Positions 34,872-41,215 of a DNA stretch of 64,000 bases are shown one piece after another (the first letter of the stretch is position 1; each line of letters begins with the position of its first letter). The notes under the pieces are model-generated. The model had not been told where the DNA came from. It saw only the letters and a list, made by a program, of their open reading frames with translations, and made no database searches. A program made the translations under genes and the position numbers. Origin of the DNA: JASLDZ01 sp038226305 (GTDB lineage Bacteria > Pseudomonadota > Alphaproteobacteria > Caulobacterales > Caulobacteraceae); the NCBI GenBank assembly GCA_038226305.1, contig JBBRQN010000009.1, forward strand, positions 1 through 64,000. The letters run 5' to 3'.

Positions 34872-35402
34872 TCAGCCGAGCACGACGAGGGGCTCACCGT
34901 ACTCGACGGGCTGTCCGTCGACCACCAGCAGCGCCTTGACGGTGCCGGCCCGGGGCGCGGCGATCGGGTTCATGGTCTTCATCGCCTCGACGATCAGGAG
35001 CGTCTGGCCCTCGCTAACCGTGTCGCCCACCTTCACGAACGAGGGGGAGCCGGGCGTGGGCTGCAGGTAGACGGTGCCGACCATCGGCGACTTGACCTGC
35101 TCACCCTCCGGCGCGGACGCGACCGGGGGAGCCACTGGTGCTGCGACGGGGGCAGCGGCGGCCGGCTGAGGGGCATACTGCGGTGCCGGGGCGGCGGGCG
35201 CGTAGGCCTGCGGCGGGGCGGTCACAGTCATCTCGCGTGCCACGCGGATGCGAAGGCCGAGGCGCTCCACTTCGATCTCGGAAAGGTCGGTGTCCTTCAG
35301 GATGTCGGCGAGGCGGCGCACGAGGCGCGTGTCGATGGCCTCGCTTTTGGGGCGACGGCCCTCATCGGCGTCCTTCGCTTCGGGGGGGGCAGACTCGCTC
35401 AT
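34872..35402 (-). CDS. accB: Biotin carboxyl carrier protein of acetyl-CoA carboxylase
   Basis: This is the 176-residue carrier whose biotin swings between AccC and the carboxyltransferase. The biotinylation site is in VEAMKTMNPI near the C-terminus, in a full biotinyl domain (KSPMVGTVYLQPTPGSPSFV to VEYGEPLVVLG). An Ala/Pro linker (about residues 65-95) precedes it and the N-terminal part (RLVRRLADILKDTDLSEIEVE) is typical. It is 13 bp downstream of aroQ and 13 bp upstream of accC, forming one operon. Confidence 0.97.
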   Translation of the reverse strand: MSESAPPEAKDADEGRRPKSEAIDTRLVRRLADILKDTDLSEIEVERLGLRIRVAREMTVTAPPQAYAPAAPAPQYAPQPAAAAPVAAPVAPPVASAPEGEQVKSPMVGTVYLQPTPGSPSFVKVGDTVSEGQTLLIVEAMKTMNPIAAPRAGTVKALLVVDGQPVEYGEPLVVLG

Positions 35403-35415
35403 CGGGCTTTGGCCT

Positions 35416-35895
35416 CTAGGTCTTGGGCGACGAGGGCGTGGAGGCAGCCTCTACGGCGGCGACCGCGGCCTGCACAGCCAGATCGTAGGATTGCGCGCCG
35501 AAGCCCGCCACCACTCCCAACGCGGCGGGAGCGACGTAGCTCCGGTGCCGGAAGGGTTCGCGGGCGGCAGGGTTCGACAGGTGACATTCGATCACCGGAA
35601 CAGATACGGCCTTCAGGGCATCATGGATGGCGACGGAGGTGTGGCCATAGCCGGCCGGGTTGATCACGAGGGCGCAGGCGTGGGTGCGCGCCTCCTGGAT
35701 CCAGTCGATAAGCTCCCCCTCGCGGTTGGATTGGCGGAACACGATGGCGTGACCCGTCTGGGCCGCGCGGCTTTCGCACAAGGCTTCAACGTCGGCGAGC
35801 GTGCTGTGGCCGTAGATCTCCGGCTCCCGCACTCCGAGGAGGTTGAGGTTCGGTCCGTTGAGGACATAGATCGGCTTGTGGGTGGCGGGGGCCAT
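35416..35895 (-). CDS. aroQ: 3-dehydroquinate dehydratase, type II
   Basis: The enzyme performs the third step of the shikimate pathway. The 159-residue protein has IYVLNGPNLNLLGVREPEIYG with the conserved tyrosine, FRQSNREGELIDWIQEA, VINPAGYGHTSVAIHDAL and the histidine/arginine motif IECHLSNPAAREPFRHRSY. The start at 35895 fits the family. It begins the operon aroQ-accB-accC-aat on the minus strand. Confidence 0.97.
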   Translation of the reverse strand: MAPATHKPIYVLNGPNLNLLGVREPEIYGHSTLADVEALCESRAAQTGHAIVFRQSNREGELIDWIQEARTHACALVINPAGYGHTSVAIHDALKAVSVPVIECHLSNPAAREPFRHRSYVAPAALGVVAGFGAQSYDLAVQAAVAAVEAASTPSSPKT

Positions 35896-35941
35896 CAGCC
35901 CTTCTCTAAACGCGCCTTGAGTCGTGGCGGCGGGAGGGGTG

Positions 35942-35975
35942 CGCTTGTATCGGGCGGTTCGGCCGCCCACAAGCG
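35942..35975. promoter_or_regulatory. Strong two-part hairpin in the aroQ/thiS divergent region
   Basis: CGCTTGT (35942-35948) pairs perfectly with ACAAGCG (35969-35975), and inside it GGGCGG (35952-35957) pairs with CCGCCC (35963-35968) around loop TTCGG; ATC is bulged on one side. It ends 12 bases before the GGAGG ribosome binding site of thiS. No T-tract follows on either strand, so it is not a typical terminator. It has no TPP riboswitch sequence. Confidence 0.5.
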
Positions 35976-35999
35976 GCGGCGAAGCTTGGAGGCGCGCTC

Positions 36000-36197
36000 A
36001 TGCGGCTGACGATCAACGGCGAGCCTCGCGAGGCGTCGGCCGCCAACGTGGCGGCGCTCATGGCCGAGCTGGGGCTGGACGGCCGCAAAGTGGCCGTGGA
36101 GCACAACCTCGAGATCGTGCCGAAAAGCCTCTACGCGCAGATCGCCCTGAACGAGGGCGACCGTCTGGAGATCGTCCACTTCATCGGCGGCGGCTGA
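36000..36197 (+). CDS. thiS: Sulfur carrier protein ThiS
   Basis: ThiS carries sulfur as a C-terminal thiocarboxylate for synthesis of the thiazole half of thiamine. The 65-residue ubiquitin-like protein begins MRLTINGEPREA and ends VHFIGGG; the terminal Gly-Gly is essential in the family. A GGAGG ribosome binding site lies seven bases before the ATG. thiG follows, but with a small reverse-strand gene in between. Confidence 0.95.
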   Translation: MRLTINGEPREASAANVAALMAELGLDGRKVAVEHNLEIVPKSLYAQIALNEGDRLEIVHFIGGG

Positions 36198-36209
36198 ACC
36201 GCGCCGAAG

Positions 36210-36473
36210 CTACATCCAGGAAGTGGCTGCTGAGGCCTTGCGCGCCAGCGGAGCTGACGGATGCAGCCTCCGGAAGCGGGCCACGTCGCGTTTCAGCGTG
36301 TCGCAGCGGGCCATGCGAAAGCCCTGGTCGATCTGGCGTCGGCGGGCCGCGTCGTAGGCTTCCTCCCCCGCCCAGTGCTCGCACATCTGCGCGCGCTCGA
36401 CCAAGGCGTGACCAAGTCTGCGGGCTGCGGGGGCCAGGGGCTGGGCGAGCAGGAAGGCGGCGAACAGCAGCAT
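36210..36473 (-). CDS. Small exported protein of unknown function between thiS and thiG
   Basis: The 87-residue frame on the minus strand starts MLLFAAFLLAQPLAPAARRLG, a plausible signal peptide, followed by a basic, helical region with two cysteines (AQMCEHWAGEEAYDAARRRQ and MARCDTLKRDV) that could form a disulfide. It fills most of the 319 bp between thiS and thiG, and no other explanation for that gap is visible. I do not recognise the family; coding status rests on the signal sequence and composition. Confidence 0.5.
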   Translation of the reverse strand: MLLFAAFLLAQPLAPAARRLGHALVERAQMCEHWAGEEAYDAARRRQIDQGFRMARCDTLKRDVARFRRLHPSAPLARKASAATSWM

Positions 36474-36516
36474 GGCCCTCTTCTAGCGGAGGTTTCCGGG
36501 GCGTAGAACGCCGCTC

Positions 36517-37323
36517 ATGAACGCCCCCGTGCCCCCGCCCGTCGCGACCGAAGCTACAGACAGCTGGACCGTAGCCGGGCGCACCTTCCGCTCCCGGCTG
36601 ATCGTGGGCACGGGCAAGTACAAGGACTATGCCGTCAATGCCGCCGCCGCCGAGGCCGCCGGTGCTGAGATCGTCACGGTGGCGGTGCGGCGCGTGAACC
36701 TGTCCGATCCGTCCCAGCCCATGCTGGTCGACTATGTTTCGCCGCAGCGTTTCACCTACCTGCCCAACACGGCGGGCTGCTTCACGGGGGAGGATGCGGT
36801 GCGCACCCTTCGCCTGGCCCGCGAGGCTGGCGGCTGGGATCTCGTGAAGCTGGAGGTGCTGAGCGACCCCAAGCACCTCTACCCGGAGATGGAAGAGACC
36901 CTGCGCTCGCTCAAGCTCCTCGTCGCCGAGGGCTTCCACGTGATGGTCTACTGCTCGGACGACCCCGTCTATGCGCGCAAGCTGGAGGAGGCGGGGGCTG
37001 CTGCGATCATGCCGCTGGGGGCCCCGATCGGGTCCGGGCTCGGCATCCAGAACCGGGTCAACATCCGTCTTATCGTAGAGCAGGCGAAGGTGCCGGTGAT
37101 CGTGGATGCTGGCGTGGGCACGCCTTCAGATGCGGTGATCGCGATGGAACTCGGCGTGGACGGGGTGCTCATGAACACCGCCATCGCCGAAGCGAAAGAC
37201 CCGGTGCGGATGGCGCTCGCCATGAAACACGCAGTGATCGCCGGTCGCGAAGGCTACCGCGCCGGGCGCATGCCCATGAAGCGCTATGCCGATCCGTCCA
37301 GCCCTCTGGCGGGGCTGATCTAA
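36517..37323 (+). CDS. thiG: Thiazole synthase
   Basis: ThiG builds the thiazole phosphate of thiamine from DXP, ThiS thiocarboxylate and dehydroglycine. The 268-residue TIM-barrel protein has FRSRLIVGTGKYKDY, the Schiff-base lysine region DLVKLEVLSDP, GAAAIMPLGAPIGSGLGI and the phosphate site VIVDAGVGTPSDA with GVLMNTAIAEAKDP. About 18 N-terminal residues precede the conserved start. It ends in a CTAA shared with the stop of ogt on the other strand. Confidence 0.97.
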   Translation: MNAPVPPPVATEATDSWTVAGRTFRSRLIVGTGKYKDYAVNAAAAEAAGAEIVTVAVRRVNLSDPSQPMLVDYVSPQRFTYLPNTAGCFTGEDAVRTLRLAREAGGWDLVKLEVLSDPKHLYPEMEETLRSLKLLVAEGFHVMVYCSDDPVYARKLEEAGAAAIMPLGAPIGSGLGIQNRVNIRLIVEQAKVPVIVDAGVGTPSDAVIAMELGVDGVLMNTAIAEAKDPVRMALAMKHAVIAGREGYRAGRMPMKRYADPSSPLAGLI

Positions 37324-37862
37324 ACGCCCTTTGCGGGCACGTGGGCGGCTTCGTGGTTGAGCAGCCACTGCTTGCGCTCCAGCCCGCCACCGTAGCCCGT
37401 GAGCGAGCCATCCGCCCCGATCACCCTGTGGCAGGGCGTCACGATGGCGACCGGATTGGCCCCGTTGGCCATGCCCACCGCCCGCATGGCCGCTGGCCTG
37501 CCGATGCGGGTGGCCAGCGACTTGTAGCTTTCCGTTGTGCCGACCGGGCACTGCCGCAGGGCCGCCCAAACCTCACGCTGGAAGGCGGTACCCCCTGTGG
37601 CGGTTTCGAGCCCGTCCAGCGCCGACATGTCTCCGGCAAGGTAGGCGGTCAGGGCAGTAAAGCCCGCGCTGGGGCTTGGGGTGGCGTTACCGATGGCCCA
37701 GCCGCCTTCCCCGTAATGGCGGTTCAGGAGGCGCGTCATACGCGGGGTGTAGTCTTCGAAGTCCACCGCGCGCAGGCGTCCCTGCTCGTCGGTGAGGATG
37801 ACGACGATCCCCACGGGGCTGGCAAGGGTCTCGCGGCGAAGGGTCAGGATCGCGTTTTTCAT
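37320..37862 (-). CDS. ogt: Methylated-DNA--protein-cysteine methyltransferase
   Basis: This suicide enzyme removes alkyl groups from O6-alkylguanine. The 180-residue protein has the acceptor cysteine in IVTPCHRVIGADGS, preceded by the helix-turn-helix AVGMANGANPVA and the arginine finger region SLATRIGRPAAMRAVGMANG; FQREVWAALRQCPVGTTESY opens the domain. It is transcribed divergently from an Ada-like regulator, with an inverted repeat between the two starts. Confidence 0.95.
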   Translation of the reverse strand: MKNAILTLRRETLASPVGIVVILTDEQGRLRAVDFEDYTPRMTRLLNRHYGEGGWAIGNATPSPSAGFTALTAYLAGDMSALDGLETATGGTAFQREVWAALRQCPVGTTESYKSLATRIGRPAAMRAVGMANGANPVAIVTPCHRVIGADGSLTGYGGGLERKQWLLNHEAAHVPAKGV

Positions 37863-37974
37863 AGGCCCAGACTAGTTCGCCGCCCGACCCCTTACCCGCG
37901 GTTTTCGGACTTGGTTCGGCGGGTAGCGGCGGTCACGTCCGTTTTCCGCTAGTCGCGCGGCCGCTTGGGCCTAT
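37861..37974. promoter_or_regulatory. Inverted repeat in the ogt/Ada-like divergent promoter
   Basis: ATAGGCCCA (37861-37869) is mirrored exactly by TGGGCCTAT (37966-37974), and the adjoining GACTAG (37870-37875) by CTAGTC (37949-37954). The outer arms touch the ogt start codon and lie 9 bp before the ATG of the Ada-like gene. Inside are CGGTTTTCGGAC on one strand and CGGAAAACGGAC on the other. This could be an operator for the Ada-like protein. Confidence 0.45.
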
Positions 37975-37983
37975 TTGAGGTTC

Positions 37984-38805
37984 ATGACCTCGCACGACCA
38001 ACGCTACGCCCAGCTCCTGCGTCGTGACGCCGATGCCGACGGGCGCTTCTTCGTGGCAGTGAGCACGACCCGCATCTACTGCCGACCGGTCTGCCCGGCG
38101 CGCACGCCGCTCAGCCGCAACATCACCTTCTACGACAGCGCGACGGCGGCCAGGGAGGCGGGCTATCGCCCCTGCTTGCGTTGCCGCCCGGAGTCCGCTC
38201 CCGACAGCCCTGCCTGGCTCGGCACTCTGGCCTCGGTACAGCGCGCCCTTCGCCGGATCGAAGAAGGTGCGCTGGTCGACATGAGCGTGGACACCCTGGC
38301 CGATGGCCTCGGCATGACCGGCCGCCACCTGCGACGGCTGTTCCTCCAGCACCTTGGGGTGAGCCCCATCGCGCTGGAACAGACCCGGCGCATCCACTTG
38401 GCCAAGACGCTGATCCACGACACCTCGCTGCCGATGACCGAGATCGCCTTTGCCGCCGGCTTCGGCAGTCTGCGCCGGTTCAACGAGGTGTTTCAGACGC
38501 TCTTCGCCCGCCCTCCCTCGGCCCTGCGCCGGGAGGCGGGAGCGGCAATCGGGCCGGGCACGTCCGTCCGGCTGAAGCTGGCCTATCGCGAGCCCTGCGT
38601 TTGGACGCAGGCGGCGGCGACGGATCAGTCCCACACACTTGCGGCGGAGGACGGAGGGGGGCGGATCACCCTGACGCAGGGTGTTGGCCGAACCATCGCC
38701 GTTGAGCTCGAAGGCGTGCCGTTGCACCGCCTGGCCAAGGTGATCGCGCAGGTCAGGCGGCACTGGACCGCCCCGGTGGACCGACCCCTGGCGGCGGCGG
38801 CCTAG
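37984..38805 (+). CDS. Ada-type metal-binding AraC regulator with truncated AlkA region
   Basis: The 273-residue protein has the Ada N-terminal zinc/methyl-phosphotriester domain with its four cysteines (IYCRPVCPAR and YRPCLRCRPE), then an AraC helix-turn-helix domain (about residues 85-185: VDTLADGLGMTGRHLRRLFLQHLG, LPMTEIAFAAGFGSLRRFNEVF). After it comes only a remnant of the AlkA N-terminal domain (RLKLAYREPCVWTQ, TIAVELEGVPLHRLAKVIAQV); the helix-hairpin-helix glycosylase domain of Ada-AlkA fusions is missing. The protein ends in an Ala-rich tail sharing CTAG with the convergent gene. It probably senses DNA alkylation and activates ogt. The ATG at 37984 was preferred to an upstream TTG. 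Confidence 0.85.
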   Translation: MTSHDQRYAQLLRRDADADGRFFVAVSTTRIYCRPVCPARTPLSRNITFYDSATAAREAGYRPCLRCRPESAPDSPAWLGTLASVQRALRRIEEGALVDMSVDTLADGLGMTGRHLRRLFLQHLGVSPIALEQTRRIHLAKTLIHDTSLPMTEIAFAAGFGSLRRFNEVFQTLFARPPSALRREAGAAIGPGTSVRLKLAYREPCVWTQAAATDQSHTLAAEDGGGRITLTQGVGRTIAVELEGVPLHRLAKVIAQVRRHWTAPVDRPLAAAA

Positions 38806-39590
38806 CGGTTGAGGGAGGCGGTTCGGCCGCCGCCGGGCTTCTCAGCCAAGGCGATGAACTCGTCGAGTTCATCGGGCGACCAGCCGTTCGAAACCTTGTT
38901 GCCGACGATGAAGGCGGGCGTGCCGCCGACGGCCAGTGTGCGCGCCAGCTTCTTCACGTCCGCGATGTGATCGTCCACCGCTTTGGACTGAGCATCCCGG
39001 TGAGCTTTGGCCACATCCACCCCATGCGTCTTCAGGATGTCGTCGATGGAGGCGTCCGTCAGCTGCGGCGTGGTCATCAGGGCCACGTGCACCGCCTGGT
39101 ACTTTCCCTGCAACTGAGCCGCCAGGGCCAGCCTCGCCGCGTGGTCCGACACCTCGGACAGGATCGGGAATTCCTTGAACACAACCCGCACGTTCTTGTG
39201 GCGCTCAAGGAAGGCCGCGAGCTGCGGAGCGGCGACCTTGCAGTAGGGGCAGCGGTAATCGAAGAACTCGGTGACCGTGATCGGGGCGGCGGCCCGGCCG
39301 ATCAGGGGGTCGCGAGCGTCACGCTCGATGGCGGCGCGGTTGTCTTCGATGGCGCTGGCGGCGGCCAGGGCGAGGCGCTGCTCCTGCACCTCTTGCAGCC
39401 GGTTCATCGCGTCCTGGATCACCTCGGGGTGGTCCATCAGGTAGGCGCGCACCTTCTCGCCGAAGGCGGCGTCGGCGGGCGCGGGCACGGCCTGGGTGCG
39501 CACCGTGGTCTGCGGCTCGGCCGAGCAGCCGAGCGCGGGGAGGGTGGCTGCCGCCAGAGCGACGGCGATGGTGATGGCTAAACGGCGCAT
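38802..39590 (-). CDS. DsbA-family thiol-disulfide oxidoreductase, probable lipoprotein
   Basis: The 262-residue protein has a signal with lipobox LPALGC (C22), a helical N-terminal region (VRAYLMDHPEVIQDAMNRLQ, as in the Com1/BdbD-like group), and a thioredoxin fold with the active site FFDYRCPYCKVAAPQ and cis-proline loop VGGTPAFIVGN. It should oxidise or isomerise periplasmic disulfides. Its neighbour upstream is an M48 protease on the same strand, with a 95 bp gap. Confidence 0.92.
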   Translation of the reverse strand: MRRLAITIAVALAAATLPALGCSAEPQTTVRTQAVPAPADAAFGEKVRAYLMDHPEVIQDAMNRLQEVQEQRLALAAASAIEDNRAAIERDARDPLIGRAAAPITVTEFFDYRCPYCKVAAPQLAAFLERHKNVRVVFKEFPILSEVSDHAARLALAAQLQGKYQAVHVALMTTPQLTDASIDDILKTHGVDVAKAHRDAQSKAVDDHIADVKKLARTLAVGGTPAFIVGNKVSNGWSPDELDEFIALAEKPGGGRTASLNR

Positions 39591-39685
39591 GGGGCTGCGT
39601 ACTCTTCAGCGGCGGTCGAAGCGAATGGGGATGGCTCGCGTGATCCGGAGGCCGGATCAAGGCGACGGATCGTCCCTGGCGGCGA

Positions 39686-41107
39686 TCAGGTTCCGGTGGC
39701 GGGTCTGAAACCGGTCTGACGGGCGAGGGCCTTCAGATCGTCGTTGGATGGCTTTGACACCAGCACGATGTCGGTCGCCCGGCGCCAGTCCGGCGTATCC
39801 TTCGACAGGAGCTCGCGCGCCCGGAAGGCGAAGACGCGGGCCTGCGTGAGGTCTCCGGCAGCATAGCGCTCTTCCGCAGCGGCGAGGCGCGCCTGACCGC
39901 CCTGACCCTTGGCCTCGTAGGCCTGGCTCATGAGGCGGTAGGCGAAGGTGTTGTCCTTCTCCAGCGCGATGGCCCGCTGCAGGTGCACGAGGGCCGCGTC
40001 AGCGCGTTTGCCGTCGTCTTGTGCGAGGATCGCCTGCGCGAGGTTCACGCGCAGGAGCGCCGCATCGGGCTTCAGCGCCACAGACTGGGCGTGGGCGGCC
40101 TCTGCATCCTTCGCCCGGGCGCTCTCGAAATACACCTGGCCCTTGAGCTCCCACAGGTAGGGGTTCTTGGGCTGCTCCTCGATCAGGGCGTTGATGCGCT
40201 TGAGCGCCTGATCGGTTTCCAGGGCCTTGTAGTATGCGATCGCGCGGGCATAGCGCGCCGGGAAGCTGCGATCCTCTTCCTTGAAGGTGGTCAGGGTCGT
40301 CTGCCACGGCTCGGTGAAGGCCTTCAGCTTGGCCTTCATGATCTCGTGCAGGGCAATCATCTGCGGCGTATCGACCGTGCGGAAGTGCTTCTGCTCCTGC
40401 GCCCGACGACGCAGCGCCTCGATCCGCTCCGACGAGATCGGATGGCTCTGGAAATAGGCGAAACGACGCGCTTCGGAGAACACCTCCTGATAGCGGAAGT
40501 TGTCGAAGAACTCGTAGAGGCCACGCCCCGAAAGACCCGCGCGCTCCAGGAAGGTGATCGCGGCCTGATCGGCGCGGCTCTCCTGATCGCGCGAGTAGTT
40601 CAGCATGCTCAGCTGGCTGAAGCCCGGTGCCGAGCCGAGGAGCGCGATGCCAGCCTCTGGTGCGCCAGCCAAGATCGCAAGGGCGCCGAGGCCCAGGCTG
40701 ATGATCATCGGGCCCATGCCGGCCCGGGCAAACTCGCCCTCCGCCCGGGCCGGATGGCCGCCTGCGGCGTGGCCGGTTTCGTGCGCCATCACGCCGATCA
40801 GCTCGCCGGGAGTCTTGGTCTCGGTGATCAGGCCCGTGTTCACGCCTTCGGTGAGACCGTTGGCGGTGAAGGCGTTCAACTCCTTATCCTGCACGAGGAG
40901 GACCGTCATCTCCTTCGGGTTGATCCCGGCGGCGATGAACACGGGGTCGCATTCCCGGTGGATGATCTCTTCGATCTCGGTGTCGCGGATCAGCTGCACG
41001 CGAGGCTCGGCCGCCTGCACGGGCGCAGCCAGGGCGGCCCACAGCGCTGTAGCGGCGCACAGGGCGGCCCGGCCGGAGGGGAGGGATCTTGGCAGGCTCG
41101 GCTTCAT
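39686..41107 (-). CDS. Periplasmic M48 metalloprotease with TPR tail (BepA/YfgC-like)
   Basis: The 473-residue protein has a signal peptide ending near PVQAA, an M48 peptidase domain with zinc motif HETGH at about residues 109-113 and a downstream glutamate in SRDQESRADQAA, then C-terminal tetratricopeptide-like repeats (PYLWELKGQVYFESARAKDA, FAYRLMSQAYEAKGQGGQA). BepA-like proteins assemble or degrade outer-membrane proteins such as LptD. The start is at the ATG complementary to 41105-41107, where the signal peptide begins. Confidence 0.92.
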   Translation of the reverse strand: MKPSLPRSLPSGRAALCAATALWAALAAPVQAAEPRVQLIRDTEIEEIIHRECDPVFIAAGINPKEMTVLLVQDKELNAFTANGLTEGVNTGLITETKTPGELIGVMAHETGHAAGGHPARAEGEFARAGMGPMIISLGLGALAILAGAPEAGIALLGSAPGFSQLSMLNYSRDQESRADQAAITFLERAGLSGRGLYEFFDNFRYQEVFSEARRFAYFQSHPISSERIEALRRRAQEQKHFRTVDTPQMIALHEIMKAKLKAFTEPWQTTLTTFKEEDRSFPARYARAIAYYKALETDQALKRINALIEEQPKNPYLWELKGQVYFESARAKDAEAAHAQSVALKPDAALLRVNLAQAILAQDDGKRADAALVHLQRAIALEKDNTFAYRLMSQAYEAKGQGGQARLAAAEERYAAGDLTQARVFAFRARELLSKDTPDWRRATDIVLVSKPSNDDLKALARQTGFRPATGT

Positions 41108-41215
41108 CAGGCTCGCTCCCGACCGGCGGCCGCCCTGCAGCCAGGACGACGCGCCGGTTCGGCGACGCGCAACCGCGCCGCCTCGCCCCCCGAACATGGT
41201 TCTAGCCAGTCGCGC

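Noticed and set aside
35896..35999. TPP riboswitch upstream of thiS
   Set aside because: The CTGAGA and ACC..CTGA conserved elements are absent and the interval is too short for the full aptamer.
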